From NCBI RefSeq assembly GCF_013839525.1, contig NZ_JACDIS010000001.1, positions 1 through 64,000 of the forward strand: 64,000 bases of DNA, read 5' to 3'. Shown one piece after another: positions 42,269-51,788 of this stretch. The notes beneath the pieces are model-generated. The model did not search any database. It was not told the origin of the DNA and saw nothing but the letters and a program-made list of their open reading frames with translations. Origin of the DNA: Chthonobacter rhizosphaerae. GTDB taxonomy: Bacteria > Pseudomonadota > Alphaproteobacteria > Rhizobiales > Pleomorphomonadaceae. A program made the translations under genes and the position numbers. How positions within the stretch are numbered: position 1 is the first letter of the stretch; the number at the start of each line of letters is the position of its first letter.

Positions 42269-43384
42269 ATGTCCTGGTCCATCCCCCTCGGACGCGTGTT
42301 CGGATCGGAGATCCGGATCCATCTCACCTTTCTGATCCTCCTCCTCTGGATCGGCTTCGCGTCCTACGCCCAGGGCGGACAGGCGGCGGCGATCGACGGC
42401 GTGCTGTTCATGATCGCGGTGTTCGCCTGCGTGACGCTCCACGAGCTCGGCCACGCGGTGGCGGCGCGACGCTACGGCATCGAGACGCCGGACATCACGC
42501 TCCTGCCGATCGGCGGCCTCGCGCGGCTCGCCCGCATGCCGGAGAAGCCCGGCGAGGAGATGGTGATCGCCATCGCGGGTCCGCTCGTGAACGTGGCGAT
42601 CGCCGCGATCCTGATGCTGGTGGGCGCGCAGCTCGATCCCGGCGCCCTCGCGGCGGTGGAGGAGCCGCAGGCGTCCTTCATCGACCGGCTGGCGGCGGTG
42701 AACGTGTTCCTGGTGCTCTTCAACCTGATCCCGGCCTTCCCGATGGACGGCGGGCGCGTGCTCCGGGCGCTGCTCGCCCTGAAGCTCGGCCGGCGGCGCG
42801 CGACCGAGATCGCCGCCGCCATCGGCCAGGGCGTCGCCTTCGTGTTCGGCGCCATGGGGCTCTTCGGCGGCAACGCCATCCTGGTCTTCATCGCGATCTT
42901 CGTCTATCTCGCCGCCTCCGCCGAGGCGGGCCAGACCGGCCTGATGGAGCGGGCGCGCAAGATGCGCGTGTCCGAGGCCATGATCCGCTCGTTCGAGAGC
43001 CTGACGCCGACCGATACGGTGGACACCGCCGCCGACGCGCTCATCCGCACCACCCAGCGGGAGTTCCCGGTTGTGGACGGCGGCGGGCGCCTGCGCGGCT
43101 TCCTTTCGCGCGACGCCATGATCCGCGCCCTCAAGGCCACCGGCCCGGCGACGCCGGTGCTGGAGGCCATGACGGCGGACGTACCGGCGGTGCGGCCGGG
43201 CGACTGGCTGGAGGTGGCGCTGCGACTGATGGGCGAGAAGGAGATCCCGCTCGCCGCCGTGCTCGACACCGAGGGCCGGCTCGTCGGCTACGTCAGCCAG
43301 GAGAACGTGGCCGAGCTGATGATGCTGGACGCGGCCGACTGGAAGAGCGGTTCGGCCCGGATCGCCACGCGGCCCTGGGGCTGA
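42269..43384 (+). CDS. Site-2 protease family zinc metallopeptidase with CBS domains (M50)
   Basis: A 371-residue intramembrane protease. H58-E59-x-x-H62 (HELGH) and D160 in NLIPAFPMDGGR are the zinc and catalytic residues, set in about six membrane helices. Two CBS domains follow (about 235-350: MRVSEAMIRSF, EFPVVDGGGRLRGFLSRD, VGYVSQENV), which usually sense adenosine nucleotides. The ATG at 42269 follows AAGGA at fair spacing and begins the family motif SWSIPLGRVFGSEIRIH. The substrate protein is unknown. Confidence 0.93.
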   Translation: MSWSIPLGRVFGSEIRIHLTFLILLLWIGFASYAQGGQAAAIDGVLFMIAVFACVTLHELGHAVAARRYGIETPDITLLPIGGLARLARMPEKPGEEMVIAIAGPLVNVAIAAILMLVGAQLDPGALAAVEEPQASFIDRLAAVNVFLVLFNLIPAFPMDGGRVLRALLALKLGRRRATEIAAAIGQGVAFVFGAMGLFGGNAILVFIAIFVYLAASAEAGQTGLMERARKMRVSEAMIRSFESLTPTDTVDTAADALIRTTQREFPVVDGGGRLRGFLSRDAMIRALKATGPATPVLEAMTADVPAVRPGDWLEVALRLMGEKEIPLAAVLDTEGRLVGYVSQENVAELMMLDAADWKSGSARIATRPWG

Positions 43385-43429
43385 GGCGCGCCGGCCTTCG
43401 CTCCGGTCCCGGCGTCGGGGCGCGGCGAC

Positions 43430-43476
43430 GGGACCGGGGGGACGGGACTTGGGCGGCGGGACCGGGGGGACGGGAC
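43430..43476. repeat. G-rich 19-bp direct repeat
   Basis: A perfect 19-bp repeat (GGGACCGGGGGGACGGGAC) occurs at 43430-43448 and 43458-43476. The runs of G could fold into a quadruplex on the plus strand. It lies between the site-2 protease and LysE genes. Confidence 0.6.
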
Positions 43477-43610
43477 CGGGGCCGGCGATCGCGCGGACGG
43501 CGGCCGCGAGCCTGCGTGACGAGCCGCCGCCCGCCCGTCAACGCCCTCTTGACCGGTGAGCGCACATCGCATCCCATACGGTAGATTCCTCCTGATCGGC
43601 GCGCCCTCCG

Positions 43611-44252
43611 TTGACCCTTCCGCTCCTCGTCTCCGCCTTCCTCGCCGCCATGGCCTACATCCTCACGCCCGGGCCGGCCTTCCTGGCCCTTCTCGGCATC
43701 GGCGCCGGACAGGGCCGGCGCGCGGGGGCGCGCTTCATCGCCGGCCACCTGGCCGGCGACCTCGTCTGGTCGGGGCTCGCGCTCGTCGCCATCGTGGGGG
43801 CGAAGACCGTCGGCACCCTGGTGTTCGACGTGCTCGGCCTCGCCTGCGGCCTCTATCTGGCGTGGATCGGCTGGTCCGCCCTCACGGCAAAGCCGCGGGC
43901 GCCCGGCGAGGCGCTCGTCACCGTGGAGCGGCCGCTCACCCGCGGGCTCGTGTTCGGCCTCACCAACCCGAAGGGCTACCCGGTGGCGCTCGCCACCTTC
44001 ACGGCCCTCCTCGCCGGCTCGGCGGACGCGCTGACCTTCTCGGCCCTGCCGGTCCTCCTCGCCGCCTCCCTGGTGGGCTTCCTGGTGGCCGACGTCATCC
44101 TCGTCGGCATCATCGGGGCGGGCGTGGTGCGCCGTTTCTACCGGCGGCACGAGCACGCCATCGTGCGCCTCTCCGGCCTCCTCTTCTGCGGCTTCGCCCT
44201 CCAGGCCGTCTGGCACGCCACGCCGGGCCTCCTCGGCCTTCGCCGCGCCTGA
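43611..44252 (+). CDS. LysE/RhtB family translocator
   Basis: A 213-residue membrane exporter of the LysE type. The signature TPGPAFLALLGIGAGQGRRAG lies after the first helix, and GLTNPKGYPVALATFTALL is the second conserved region. Five or six helices are predicted. The start is TTG at 43611 without a clear ribosome site; the next ATG would remove half of the first helix. The amino-acid substrate cannot be predicted. It is 65 bases ahead of the M3 peptidase gene and may be co-transcribed with it. Confidence 0.88.
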   Translation: MTLPLLVSAFLAAMAYILTPGPAFLALLGIGAGQGRRAGARFIAGHLAGDLVWSGLALVAIVGAKTVGTLVFDVLGLACGLYLAWIGWSALTAKPRAPGEALVTVERPLTRGLVFGLTNPKGYPVALATFTALLAGSADALTFSALPVLLAASLVGFLVADVILVGIIGAGVVRRFYRRHEHAIVRLSGLLFCGFALQAVWHATPGLLGLRRA

Positions 44253-44317
44253 AGGCCCTCCCTCGTCCTCAGCCGTTCCCGCCCGGACGGCCGCCACGCC
44301 TTGAAGAGATCAGCCCC

Positions 44318-46384
44318 GTGACCGAATCTCCCGCTTCCGCTCTCAATCCGGCCCTCGTCGAGTGGACCGGCCCGCACGGCCTGCCGATGTTCTCGGCTGT
44401 CCGGGACGAGGACTTCGCGCCCGCCTTCGCGGCCCTCCTGCCGGCCCACGAGGCGGAGATCGACGCCATCGCGCGCAATCCCGAGCCGCCCACCTTCGAC
44501 AACACCGTGACGGCGCTGGAGCTTGCCGGAGAGGGCCTGTCGCGGACGTCGGCCCTGTTCTGGACCCGCACCGCCACGGACACCAACCCGGTCCTCCAGG
44601 CGCTGGAGCGCGACCTCGCCCCGCGCCTGTCGCGGCACTGGTCGAAGATCAGCATGAACGCGGCCCTGTTCGGCCGGATCGACGACCTCTGGTCGCGCCG
44701 CGACAGCCTCGAGCTGACGCCCGAGCAGACCCGCGTGCTGGAGCGCCACTGGAAGGGCTTCGTGCGCTCCGGCGCCAAGCTGGCGAAACCCGAGCAGGAG
44801 CGCCTCGCCGCCATCGACGAGCAACTCGCCGCGCTCCGCGCCCGCTTCGGCCAGAACCTGCTCGCCGACGAGGAGGCCACCGTGCTCCTCCTCGACGAGG
44901 GCGACCTTTCCGGCCTGCCGGACTCCTTGCGCGACGCCATGGCGGCCGAGGCGAAGGCCCGCGGCGCCGACGGCCGCTATGCCGTGAGCCTGTCGCGATC
45001 CCTGGTGGAGGCCTTCCTGGCCTTCTCGGACCGGCGCGACCTGCGCGAGCAGGTGCTCGCCGCCTTCCTGGCCCGGGGCGAGAACCCGGGCGAGCGCGAC
45101 AACCGGCCCTTGATCAAGGAGATGCTGGCGCTCCGGTCCGAGGCGGCCAACCTTCTCGGCCATCCGCACCATGCCGCCCGCGTGCTGGACGACACCATGG
45201 CGAAGACGCCGGAGGCGGTGGTGACCCTGCTCCGTCAGGTCTGGGACCGGGCGGTGGTCCGTGCCCGGGAGGACGAGGAGGCCCTGGCGGCGATCGTCCG
45301 CGAGGAGGGCCGCAACCATCCCATCATGCCGTGGGACTGGCGCTACTACGCGGAGAAGCTGCGCGGCCGCACCTTCTCCTTCTCCGAATCGGAGCTGAAG
45401 CCCTATCTCTCCCTCGACGCCATGATCGCCGCCACCTTCGCGGTCGCCGAGCGCCTGTTCGGCATCAAGGCGGTGGAGATGCCGGCGGGCAGCGGCTACC
45501 ACCCGGACGTCCGGGCGTTCGAGATCCGCGACGCGGACGGCAGCCTGAAGGCGCTCTTCCTCGGCGACTACTTCGCCCGTCCGACCAAGCGGTCCGGCGC
45601 CTGGATGAGCTCGTTCCAGACCCAGCACAAGCTCCCCACGGCGTCGGGCGCGGGCCGGCTGCCGATCATCTACAACGTGTGCAACTTCGCCAAGCCTCCG
45701 GCGGGCCGGCCGGCGCTCCTGTCGCTCGACGACGCCCGCACCCTGTTCCATGAATTCGGCCACGCGCTCCACGGCATCCTGTCGGACGTGACCTATCCGT
45801 CCGTGTCCGGCACGGCGGTGTCGCGCGACTTCGTGGAACTGCCGTCGCAGCTCTACGAGCACTGGCTGGCGGTGCCGGTGGTTCTGGAGGAGTTCGCCCG
45901 CCACGTCGCCACCGGCGAGCCGATGCCGCAGGATCTCCTCGACAAGGTGCTCGCCGCCCGCGGGTTCGACGCCGGGTTCGCGGCGGTGGAGTTCACCGCC
46001 TCGGCCCTCGTCGACATGGCCTTCCACACCCGCGGACCGGTGGACGACCCGATGGCCGTGGAGGCTGAGGTTCTGGCCGAGATCGGCATGCCGGAGAGCA
46101 TCGCCATGCGCCACCGCAGCCCGCACTTCTCCCACATCTTCGCGGGGGGCTATTCGGCCGGCTATTATTCCTACACCTGGTCGGAGGTTCTCGACGCGGA
46201 CGCCTTCGAGGCCTTCCGCGAGACCGGCGACCCGTTCGACCCGGCGGTCGCCGCCCGCCTGCGCCGGCACATCTACGCAGCCGGCGGCTCCGTCGATCCG
46301 GAAGAGGCCTACAAGGCCTTCCGCGGCCGGATGCCGGCGGTGGACGCCATGCTGATCAAGAAGGGGCTGATGGACGCCGCGTGA
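44318..46384 (+). CDS. M3 family oligopeptidase (OpdA/Dcp-like)
   Basis: A 688-residue cytoplasmic zinc peptidase that degrades short peptides. The zinc site is HEFGH at 478-482, followed by a downstream glutamate in SRDFVELPSQLYEHW. SHIFAGGYSAGYYSYTWSEVLDADAF is also typical of the family and helps bind substrate. The start is GTG at 44318, which fits the length of the family. Oligopeptidase A and dipeptidyl carboxypeptidase are the two close options; the length and motifs fit either. The stop is followed by a convergent sigma-factor gene. Confidence 0.93.
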   Translation: MTESPASALNPALVEWTGPHGLPMFSAVRDEDFAPAFAALLPAHEAEIDAIARNPEPPTFDNTVTALELAGEGLSRTSALFWTRTATDTNPVLQALERDLAPRLSRHWSKISMNAALFGRIDDLWSRRDSLELTPEQTRVLERHWKGFVRSGAKLAKPEQERLAAIDEQLAALRARFGQNLLADEEATVLLLDEGDLSGLPDSLRDAMAAEAKARGADGRYAVSLSRSLVEAFLAFSDRRDLREQVLAAFLARGENPGERDNRPLIKEMLALRSEAANLLGHPHHAARVLDDTMAKTPEAVVTLLRQVWDRAVVRAREDEEALAAIVREEGRNHPIMPWDWRYYAEKLRGRTFSFSESELKPYLSLDAMIAATFAVAERLFGIKAVEMPAGSGYHPDVRAFEIRDADGSLKALFLGDYFARPTKRSGAWMSSFQTQHKLPTASGAGRLPIIYNVCNFAKPPAGRPALLSLDDARTLFHEFGHALHGILSDVTYPSVSGTAVSRDFVELPSQLYEHWLAVPVVLEEFARHVATGEPMPQDLLDKVLAARGFDAGFAAVEFTASALVDMAFHTRGPVDDPMAVEAEVLAEIGMPESIAMRHRSPHFSHIFAGGYSAGYYSYTWSEVLDADAFEAFRETGDPFDPAVAARLRRHIYAAGGSVDPEEAYKAFRGRMPAVDAMLIKKGLMDAA

Positions 46385-46558
46385 CGACAAGGGGTCGCGC
46401 CGGCGGCCCCGCCCTCCTCCGGGCGTCTGGCCCGCAAGGGACGGGCGGGCGCGGGACGCCACGGCGCGCGGTCCGTGATGGCGATGTCCGGTGAAGGCGA
46501 TCGTTGTTCGCCGGACGGGACGGCAGCCGGGCGGGGCGTCTCTCGGCCGTCGTCCGGC

Positions 46559-47158
46559 CTAGTCCACGTCCACCTGGGTGTCCGCCTCCAGGATCCGCCT
46601 CAGGCGGGTGAAGGCGAGGCGGATGCGGGACTTGACGGTGCCGAGGGGCAGGCCCGTCTCGTCGGCGATCTGGCTGTGGGACAGGCTCTTGAAGAAGGCG
46701 AGCTCGATCAGCTGCAGCTGTTCCTCCGGCAGTTCGCGGAGCGCGATCCGGATGCGTTCCTCGCGCAGCTGGCTGTCCAGATAGTCGTCGGCGTTGATGT
46801 TGTCCTGCGGCTGGAACGACGGCTCGTTGGGGTCGAGGTCGCCGAGCCGGTCGCGCCGGAGGCTGTCGATCCGGCGGTTGCGGGCGATGCGGAAGAGCCA
46901 GGTGCCGACCGACGACTTGGAGCGGTCGAACAGGGCGGCCTTGCGCCAGAGGGTGACCATGACCTCCTGGGTGAGCTCCTCCGCCACCCCACCCGGCGTG
47001 CCGAGCCGGACCAGATAGGCGTTGATGCGCGGCGCATAGTGGTCGAACAACTGGATGAAGGCTTCGCGGCTCTGGGTGCGCGCGACTTCCTCCACCAGGC
47101 CGGCAAAGGCCTCGTTCTGTGCGGCGGCCGGTTCACGAACCACTCTCGACGCCCCCAA
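46559..47158 (-). CDS. ECF-type RNA polymerase sigma factor
   Basis: A 199-residue sigma factor with region 2 (ELTQEVMVTLWRKAALFD, TWLFRIARNRRIDSLRR) and region 4 (LPEEQLQLIELAFFKSLSHS, GLPLGTVKSRIRLAFTRLRR). The sequence resembles the RpoE/ChrR-regulated ECF group that responds to singlet oxygen or peroxides. No ChrR-like anti-sigma gene follows on the minus strand, where the M3 peptidase gene converges. The start is uncertain: TTG at 47158 or GTG at 47143, which has GGGGG upstream. Confidence 0.88.
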   Translation of the reverse strand: MGASRVVREPAAAQNEAFAGLVEEVARTQSREAFIQLFDHYAPRINAYLVRLGTPGGVAEELTQEVMVTLWRKAALFDRSKSSVGTWLFRIARNRRIDSLRRDRLGDLDPNEPSFQPQDNINADDYLDSQLREERIRIALRELPEEQLQLIELAFFKSLSHSQIADETGLPLGTVKSRIRLAFTRLRRILEADTQVDVD

Positions 47159-47549
47159 TCCGTCGTTCGGTCGTGACGCGCCCGATCGCAGGCGAACCGC
47201 GTGTCACCGACTTGAGAAACTCCGGCTTCAGCGCCGGGATGCCCCGCCGACCAGGGGACGAAGGGCAAGCTCACGCCCAAGGTCCGTCCTTGTCAAACTC
47301 TCGCCCGATTTGCGGCCAAGCGTGCAGCGCGACGGAGGGATCATAGACGAACTCCGTCGAACTCGCCAAGGCGCATGCCGCCACCGCTGCCGGGATGTCG
47401 TTCCCGGCGGTCCGCGGCACCTCGCTTGCAGCCTTTTCGCCTTCACCGGCAACGGTTTGGTAACCATCGGGCCGTAGCTTCGACGGAAACCTTGATGCTG
47501 GTTAACCGAAGGCCTCGGTCAGTCCGGCACGCTGGAGAATACGGAAGAC
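47159..47549. other. 391-bp divergent gap between the sigma-factor and IalB-like genes
   Basis: No gene or repeat is seen. It must contain the promoters of both divergent genes. On the minus strand TTGACA (47297 to 47292) is present but lacks a matching -10. Confidence 0.35.
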
Positions 47550-48059
47550 ATGACGAACGCACGCACGCTCGGAACGGCGCTCACCCTGCTCCTCGGCGCA
47601 GCGACGGTCGCGGGGGCGCAGCAGCAGACGCTCCTGGAGCAGTTCAACCGCTGGACCACCTATGCGTACAACGGCGCGGGTGGAAAGGTCTGCTACGCCA
47701 TCACCCAGCCGCAGCGGACCGAACCCGCCGGCCTCAATCGCGACCCGGCCTACGTCTTCATCACCAACCGGCCGAAGGAAGGCGTGCGCAACGAGTTCAG
47801 CGTGGAGACCGGCTATCCCTACAAGGAAGGCTCCAAGACCTCGGTCAAGATCGGCACCGACACCTTCGTGCTCTTCACCAAGGAGAGCGGCGCCTGGGTG
47901 GAGAACGCCGCCGAGGAGAGCCGCCTGATCGCCGCCATGCGGGCGGGATCCGACATGGTGATCACCGGCACGTCGCGCCGCGGCACCGTGACCACCGACA
48001 CCTATTCGCTGGCCGGCGTGACCGCCGCGGTGAACCGCATCGACCAGGAATGCCGCTGA
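47550..48059 (+). CDS. Invasion-associated locus B (IalB) family protein
   Basis: A 169-residue exported protein. Residues 1-23 form a signal peptide ending near TVAGAQQQ. The mature part has the IalB-family pattern [37 protein letters not shown] and a C-terminal cysteine (DQECR) that probably pairs with the one in KVCYA. In Bartonella IalB aids entry into red cells, but the family is widespread in free-living Hyphomicrobiales, where it seems to be a general envelope protein. It is 190 bases ahead of rlmN. Confidence 0.88.
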   Translation: MTNARTLGTALTLLLGAATVAGAQQQTLLEQFNRWTTYAYNGAGGKVCYAITQPQRTEPAGLNRDPAYVFITNRPKEGVRNEFSVETGYPYKEGSKTSVKIGTDTFVLFTKESGAWVENAAEESRLIAAMRAGSDMVITGTSRRGTVTTDTYSLAGVTAAVNRIDQECR

Positions 48060-48249
48060 CCGCCTGAGGGGCGCTTTCGCGCGGCGGGGCGGCGGGTTTC
48101 CGGCGCCCCCTTTTGGTCGCGGGCCATCCACGCTATATGACGGACACGTACGGACCGGCCGAAGCGCGATAAGGCGCTTGCGGCCGCTCGACGCGTTGGG
48201 CGAACGCCCGGCGCCGCCCGCAAGCCTTCAGGACCGGATCTCGTTCATC

Positions 48250-49518
48250 ATGGCGGTCACGCTCGACCTTTCGCGTCGCCCCTCCCCCTCCGCCGCGATC
48301 ATCGCCCCGTCGGCCGACAAGCCGTCGCTCGTCGGCATGACCCGGAAGGAGATGGGCGAGGCCCTCGCGTCCATCGGCGTGCCGGAGCGGCAGGTGCGCA
48401 TGCGCGTCGGCCAGATCTGGCACTGGCTCTACGTGCGCGGCGCGACCTCGTTCGACGCCATGACCAACGTCGCCAAGGAGCTGCGCGCGGGCCTTGCCGC
48501 CGCCTTCACGCTGAAGCGGCCGGAGATCGTGACCGAGCAGATCTCCCGCGACGGCACCCGCAAGTGGCTGCTGCGCTTCCCGCCGCGCGGCGCCGGCCGG
48601 CCGGTGGAGATCGAGACCGTCTACATTCCGGAGGAGGGACGCGGCACCCTGTGCGTCTCGTCCCAGGTCGGGTGCACGCTGACCTGCTCCTTCTGCCACA
48701 CCGGCACCCAGACCCTCGTCCGCAACCTGACGGCCGAGGAGATCCTGGCCCAGATCCTCGTCGCGCGCGACCGGCTGGGCGACTATCCGAACGCCCAGCA
48801 GACCGCCGACGGCATGATCCCGAGCGAGGGCCGGCTCGTCTCCAACATCGTCATGATGGGCATGGGCGAGCCGCTCTACAATTTCGACGCGGTGAAGCAG
48901 GCGCTGCTGATCGCCACCGACGGCGACGGCCTGTCGCTCTCCAAGCGGCGGGTGACGCTCTCCACCTCCGGCGTGGTGCCGAACATCGCCCGCACGGGCG
49001 ACGAGATCGGCGTGATGCTGGCGATCTCGCTCCACGCGGTGCGGGACGACCTCCGCGACATCCTGGTGCCGCTCAACAAGAAGTATCCGCTGAAGGACCT
49101 GCTCGCCGCCTGCCGGGCCTATCCGGGCCTGTCCAACGCCCGCCGGATCACCTTCGAGTACGTGATGCTCGACGAGGTGAACGACAGCCTCGCCGACGCG
49201 CGGGAACTCGTCCGCCTGCTGAAGGGCATCCCGGCGAAGATCAACCTCATCCCGTTCAACCCGTGGCCGGGCTCCAACTACGGCTGCTCGTCGTGGGACC
49301 GGATCGAGGCCTTCGCCAAGGTGGTGAACGACGCCGGCTACGCCTCGCCGATCCGCACCCCGCGCGGCCGCGACATCCTGGCCGCCTGCGGCCAGCTGAA
49401 GTCAGAGACCGAACGCCTGCGCAAGCGCGACCGGGAGGCCCTGGAGGCCGCCGGTCCGCTGGAGAGCGAGAGCGACTGGGCCATGCGCGCCATGGTGTCC
49501 GGTCTCGGCGAGGACTGA
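48250..49518 (+). CDS. rlmN: 23S rRNA (adenine-2503-C2)-methyltransferase RlmN
   Basis: A 422-residue radical-SAM enzyme that methylates C2 of A2503 in 23S rRNA and of A37 in some tRNAs. The cluster-binding CxxxCxxC is C142, C146 and C149 (CTLTCSFC). [12 protein letters not shown] and [20 protein letters not shown] are family runs, and the C-terminal [12 protein letters not shown] holds the second catalytic cysteine. The start [13 protein letters not shown] is chosen by length. It is 190 bases from the IalB-like gene upstream and 63 bases before a small membrane protein. Confidence 0.96.
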   Translation: MAVTLDLSRRPSPSAAIIAPSADKPSLVGMTRKEMGEALASIGVPERQVRMRVGQIWHWLYVRGATSFDAMTNVAKELRAGLAAAFTLKRPEIVTEQISRDGTRKWLLRFPPRGAGRPVEIETVYIPEEGRGTLCVSSQVGCTLTCSFCHTGTQTLVRNLTAEEILAQILVARDRLGDYPNAQQTADGMIPSEGRLVSNIVMMGMGEPLYNFDAVKQALLIATDGDGLSLSKRRVTLSTSGVVPNIARTGDEIGVMLAISLHAVRDDLRDILVPLNKKYPLKDLLAACRAYPGLSNARRITFEYVMLDEVNDSLADARELVRLLKGIPAKINLIPFNPWPGSNYGCSSWDRIEAFAKVVNDAGYASPIRTPRGRDILAACGQLKSETERLRKRDREALEAAGPLESESDWAMRAMVSGLGED

Positions 49519-49581
49519 TCGCGGACGGGCGGCGGCAACGGACCGGCCGCCCACCACGCGGACGAGGGAGAAGGACGGCTC

Positions 49582-50088
49582 ATGCGCGCGGTCGGCCGGG
49601 TGTTCGCCACCATGATCGGCTTCCTGGCGGCCATCGCGACCGCGGCCGCCTTCTTCGTCGCCGTGAAGGTGGGCGTCGAGCCCGCGTCGGCGGAGACGGC
49701 CGGCTGGTTCTGGGGGCAGTTCGCCCTCTACGGCGGGCTGACCGCGGCGGTGGTCGGCTCCATGGCCTTCGTGCCGGCCGTGATCCTGGCGCTCGTGACG
49801 GAAGTGCTTGGCATCCGCTCCGTGATCGTCCACGCCGGCGCCTGGGGGCTGATGGGCCTCGCGGCGGCGACCGCCTTCGGCGGGCTGCAGGCGGGGGACA
49901 CCACGCTTGAGGCGGACGGATCCATCCTGATGGCGACCGGCTTCGTGGCCGGGCTCGTCTACTGGGTGGTGGCCGGCCGGAACGCCGGGCTGATGCCGGC
50001 CGAACCGCCGCCGCGGCGGCTGGACGGGTCCGTGAAGGCGCCGGAGACGGGCGCTTCGAAGACGGGCGCGCCCGACCGGGCGGCCTGA
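49582..50088 (+). CDS. Unknown membrane protein with four predicted helices
   Basis: A 168-residue protein that I cannot assign to a named family with confidence. Hydrophobic segments lie near 7-28, 42-72, 78-98 and 112-130, and a soluble Pro/Ala-rich C-terminus follows. It is 63 bases downstream of rlmN, with GAGGGAGAAGGA as a strong ribosome site, so it is probably co-transcribed. I recall similar small membrane proteins beside rlmN in other Hyphomicrobiales, but their role is not known. Confidence 0.75.
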   Translation: MRAVGRVFATMIGFLAAIATAAAFFVAVKVGVEPASAETAGWFWGQFALYGGLTAAVVGSMAFVPAVILALVTEVLGIRSVIVHAGAWGLMGLAAATAFGGLQAGDTTLEADGSILMATGFVAGLVYWVVAGRNAGLMPAEPPPRRLDGSVKAPETGASKTGAPDRAA

Positions 50089-50160
50089 CGCGGCGCTCCT
50101 CTCCCCCGACGCCACGAGTGCGCGCCCGAGCCCGCCGTCCGGCGGACCGGCGCGTCCGGG

Positions 50161-50805
50161 TCAGCCGGTGCGCGTCGCCAGCAGGCGGACGGCGAAGGCT
50201 CCCATGACGCCGGCGAACAGCCAGTCGAGCGCGCGCATGATCGCGGGCCGGGCCTTGAGGGCGGCGGCGAGGGCGGACGCGCCGAGGATCATCGCGATGG
50301 TCGGCGGCAGCGTGACCGGGATGTACCAGAGCCCGAGAACGAACAGCTTCGCGGCCGCCTGCGGATCGGCGGCATCGACGAACTGCGGCAGGAAGGTGAG
50401 GAAGAAGAGCACGATCTTCGGGTTGAGGACGTTGACCAGAAAGCCGGTGAGAAAGCTGCGGGCGAGCGACGGCCGCGCCTCGCCGGCCCCCTCGGCGGGC
50501 GCGAAGGCGGAGCCCTTGCGGACCGCCTGGACGGCGAGGAACAGGAGATAGAGCGCCCCGGCGATCTTCAGCGCCGTGAAGGCCGCCGCGGACGCGGCCA
50601 CGAGGGCGGAAAGGCCGACGGCGGCGAACACCGCGTGGCAGACGAGGCCGGCGGCGGTGCCCAGGAAGGCCGCGAAGCCCGCCGCCCGCCCGTGGGCGAG
50701 CGTGCGGCCAACGTAGAGCGCCATGTCCGGCCCCGGCGTGAGGGTGAGAAGCACCACCGCGCCGGTGTAGGCGAGGAGGACGGGCCAGTCGGGAAGCACG
50801 CTCAT
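50161..50805 (-). CDS. LysE family translocator
   Basis: A 214-residue RhtB/LysE-type exporter. The signature TPGPDMALYVGRTLAHGRAAG is complete, and FLTGFLVNVLNPKIVLFFLTFLPQF is the second conserved run. About six helices are predicted. It is distinct in sequence from the LysE-type protein at 43611. It lies just upstream of thpR on the same strand, 24 bases after it is read... that is, thpR ends at the low-coordinate side and both are minus-strand genes, with thpR first. Confidence 0.9.
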   Translation of the reverse strand: MSVLPDWPVLLAYTGAVVLLTLTPGPDMALYVGRTLAHGRAAGFAAFLGTAAGLVCHAVFAAVGLSALVAASAAAFTALKIAGALYLLFLAVQAVRKGSAFAPAEGAGEARPSLARSFLTGFLVNVLNPKIVLFFLTFLPQFVDAADPQAAAKLFVLGLWYIPVTLPPTIAMILGASALAAALKARPAIMRALDWLFAGVMGAFAVRLLATRTG

Positions 50806-50829
50806 CGATGCACCGTCGCCGCGCGAGGA

Positions 50830-51369
50830 TCAGGCCGCCAGCGGATAGGCCTCCTCGATGAGGTAGGGGCCACCGCCGGTCGAGGCCCGGGACGAGTAGA
50901 GGACGAAGCGGTCCACGTCAAAGGGGGGCACCCGGAAGTCGCCATGGGCGGCGAGCCAGGCCGCCGCGTCCGCCGACGAGGTGCCGCGCAGCCGCGCGAT
51001 GGTGACGTGCGGCACGTAGCGCCGGCCCTCCGCCGGCAGGCCGAGCCGCTGCAGGATGCGCTCGTGCTCGGCCTGGAGCTCGACGAGGCCGGGCGTCGGC
51101 TCCACCCGGGCGTAGAGCGAGTGGGGCGAGCGGCCGGAGGCGAAGCAGTCGAGCCCGGAGAGGGTGAGGCGGAACGGCGGCCGGTAGACCCGGTCGAGGG
51201 CGTTGGCCACCTCGTCGGCGGTGCGCCCGTCGGTATCGCCGATGAAGCGCAGGGTGACGTGGTAGTTCTCCGGATCGATCCAGCGGGCCCCGGGCAGGCC
51301 GCCCTTCAGAAGCGAGAGGTGCATCGCCACCGGAGAGGGGATCTCGAGCGCGGTGAAGAGTCTCGTCAT
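50830..51369 (-). CDS. thpR: RNA 2',3'-cyclic phosphodiesterase ThpR
   Basis: A 179-residue member of the 2H phosphoesterase family (formerly called 2'-5' RNA ligase). Both HxT/S motifs are present: H37 in HVTLRF and H121 in HVTIAR. The start MTRLFTALEIP is canonical. It hydrolyses 2',3'-cyclic phosphate ends and can reverse 2'-5' ligation. The LysE gene follows 24 bases downstream on the same strand, so the two form a probable operon. It is divergent from the small membrane-protein gene. Confidence 0.93.
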   Translation of the reverse strand: MTRLFTALEIPSPVAMHLSLLKGGLPGARWIDPENYHVTLRFIGDTDGRTADEVANALDRVYRPPFRLTLSGLDCFASGRSPHSLYARVEPTPGLVELQAEHERILQRLGLPAEGRRYVPHVTIARLRGTSSADAAAWLAAHGDFRVPPFDVDRFVLYSSRASTGGGPYLIEEAYPLAA

Positions 51370-51501
51370 GGGCGACCTCCGGATTCGCGACGGGCCGTCG
51401 TGTAGAGTGTGAAGACAAGCCGCCTCCGGATGCAAGCCTTTCGGACCCCGGCGGCGGTCCGGCCTCATCCGTCTGAACGGCCGGACCAGGAGGAGAGATC
51501 C

Positions 51502-51756
51502 ATGACGACAAGAGAGGATCCGAACGAGGCGCGGGCCGAGGCGGCGCGGCGCGAGATGGAGCGGATCACCGCCCAATCGGGCGCCTTCGCGGAGCCGATC
51601 CTCACCCGCTCCAAGACCCGGCTCGGGCGCCATTTCGGCGCCGCGGACGTGGACGAGGAGGATCCGGTGGAGCGGCGCGCCGTGATCATCGGTCGCGCGC
51701 TGTCGCTCCTCGCCACGGTGGGGCTTCTGGTCTGGCTCGCGAGCGCCTATCTCTGA
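51502..51756 (+). CDS. Small single-helix membrane protein
   Basis: An 84-residue protein with a charged N-terminal half (about 1-58, including RSKTRLGRHFGAADVDEEDP) and one C-terminal hydrophobic helix (about 62-82). It would be tail-anchored with the N-terminus in the cytoplasm. The ATG at 51502 follows AGGAGGAGAG. I recall short homologues of this pattern in Hyphomicrobiales, without known function. It is 32 bases ahead of the metallopeptidase gene, suggesting one operon. Confidence 0.75.
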   Translation: MTTREDPNEARAEAARREMERITAQSGAFAEPILTRSKTRLGRHFGAADVDEEDPVERRAVIIGRALSLLATVGLLVWLASAYL

Positions 51757-51788
51757 CCGGAGGACAGACCGCAGCCGAGACCCCATCC

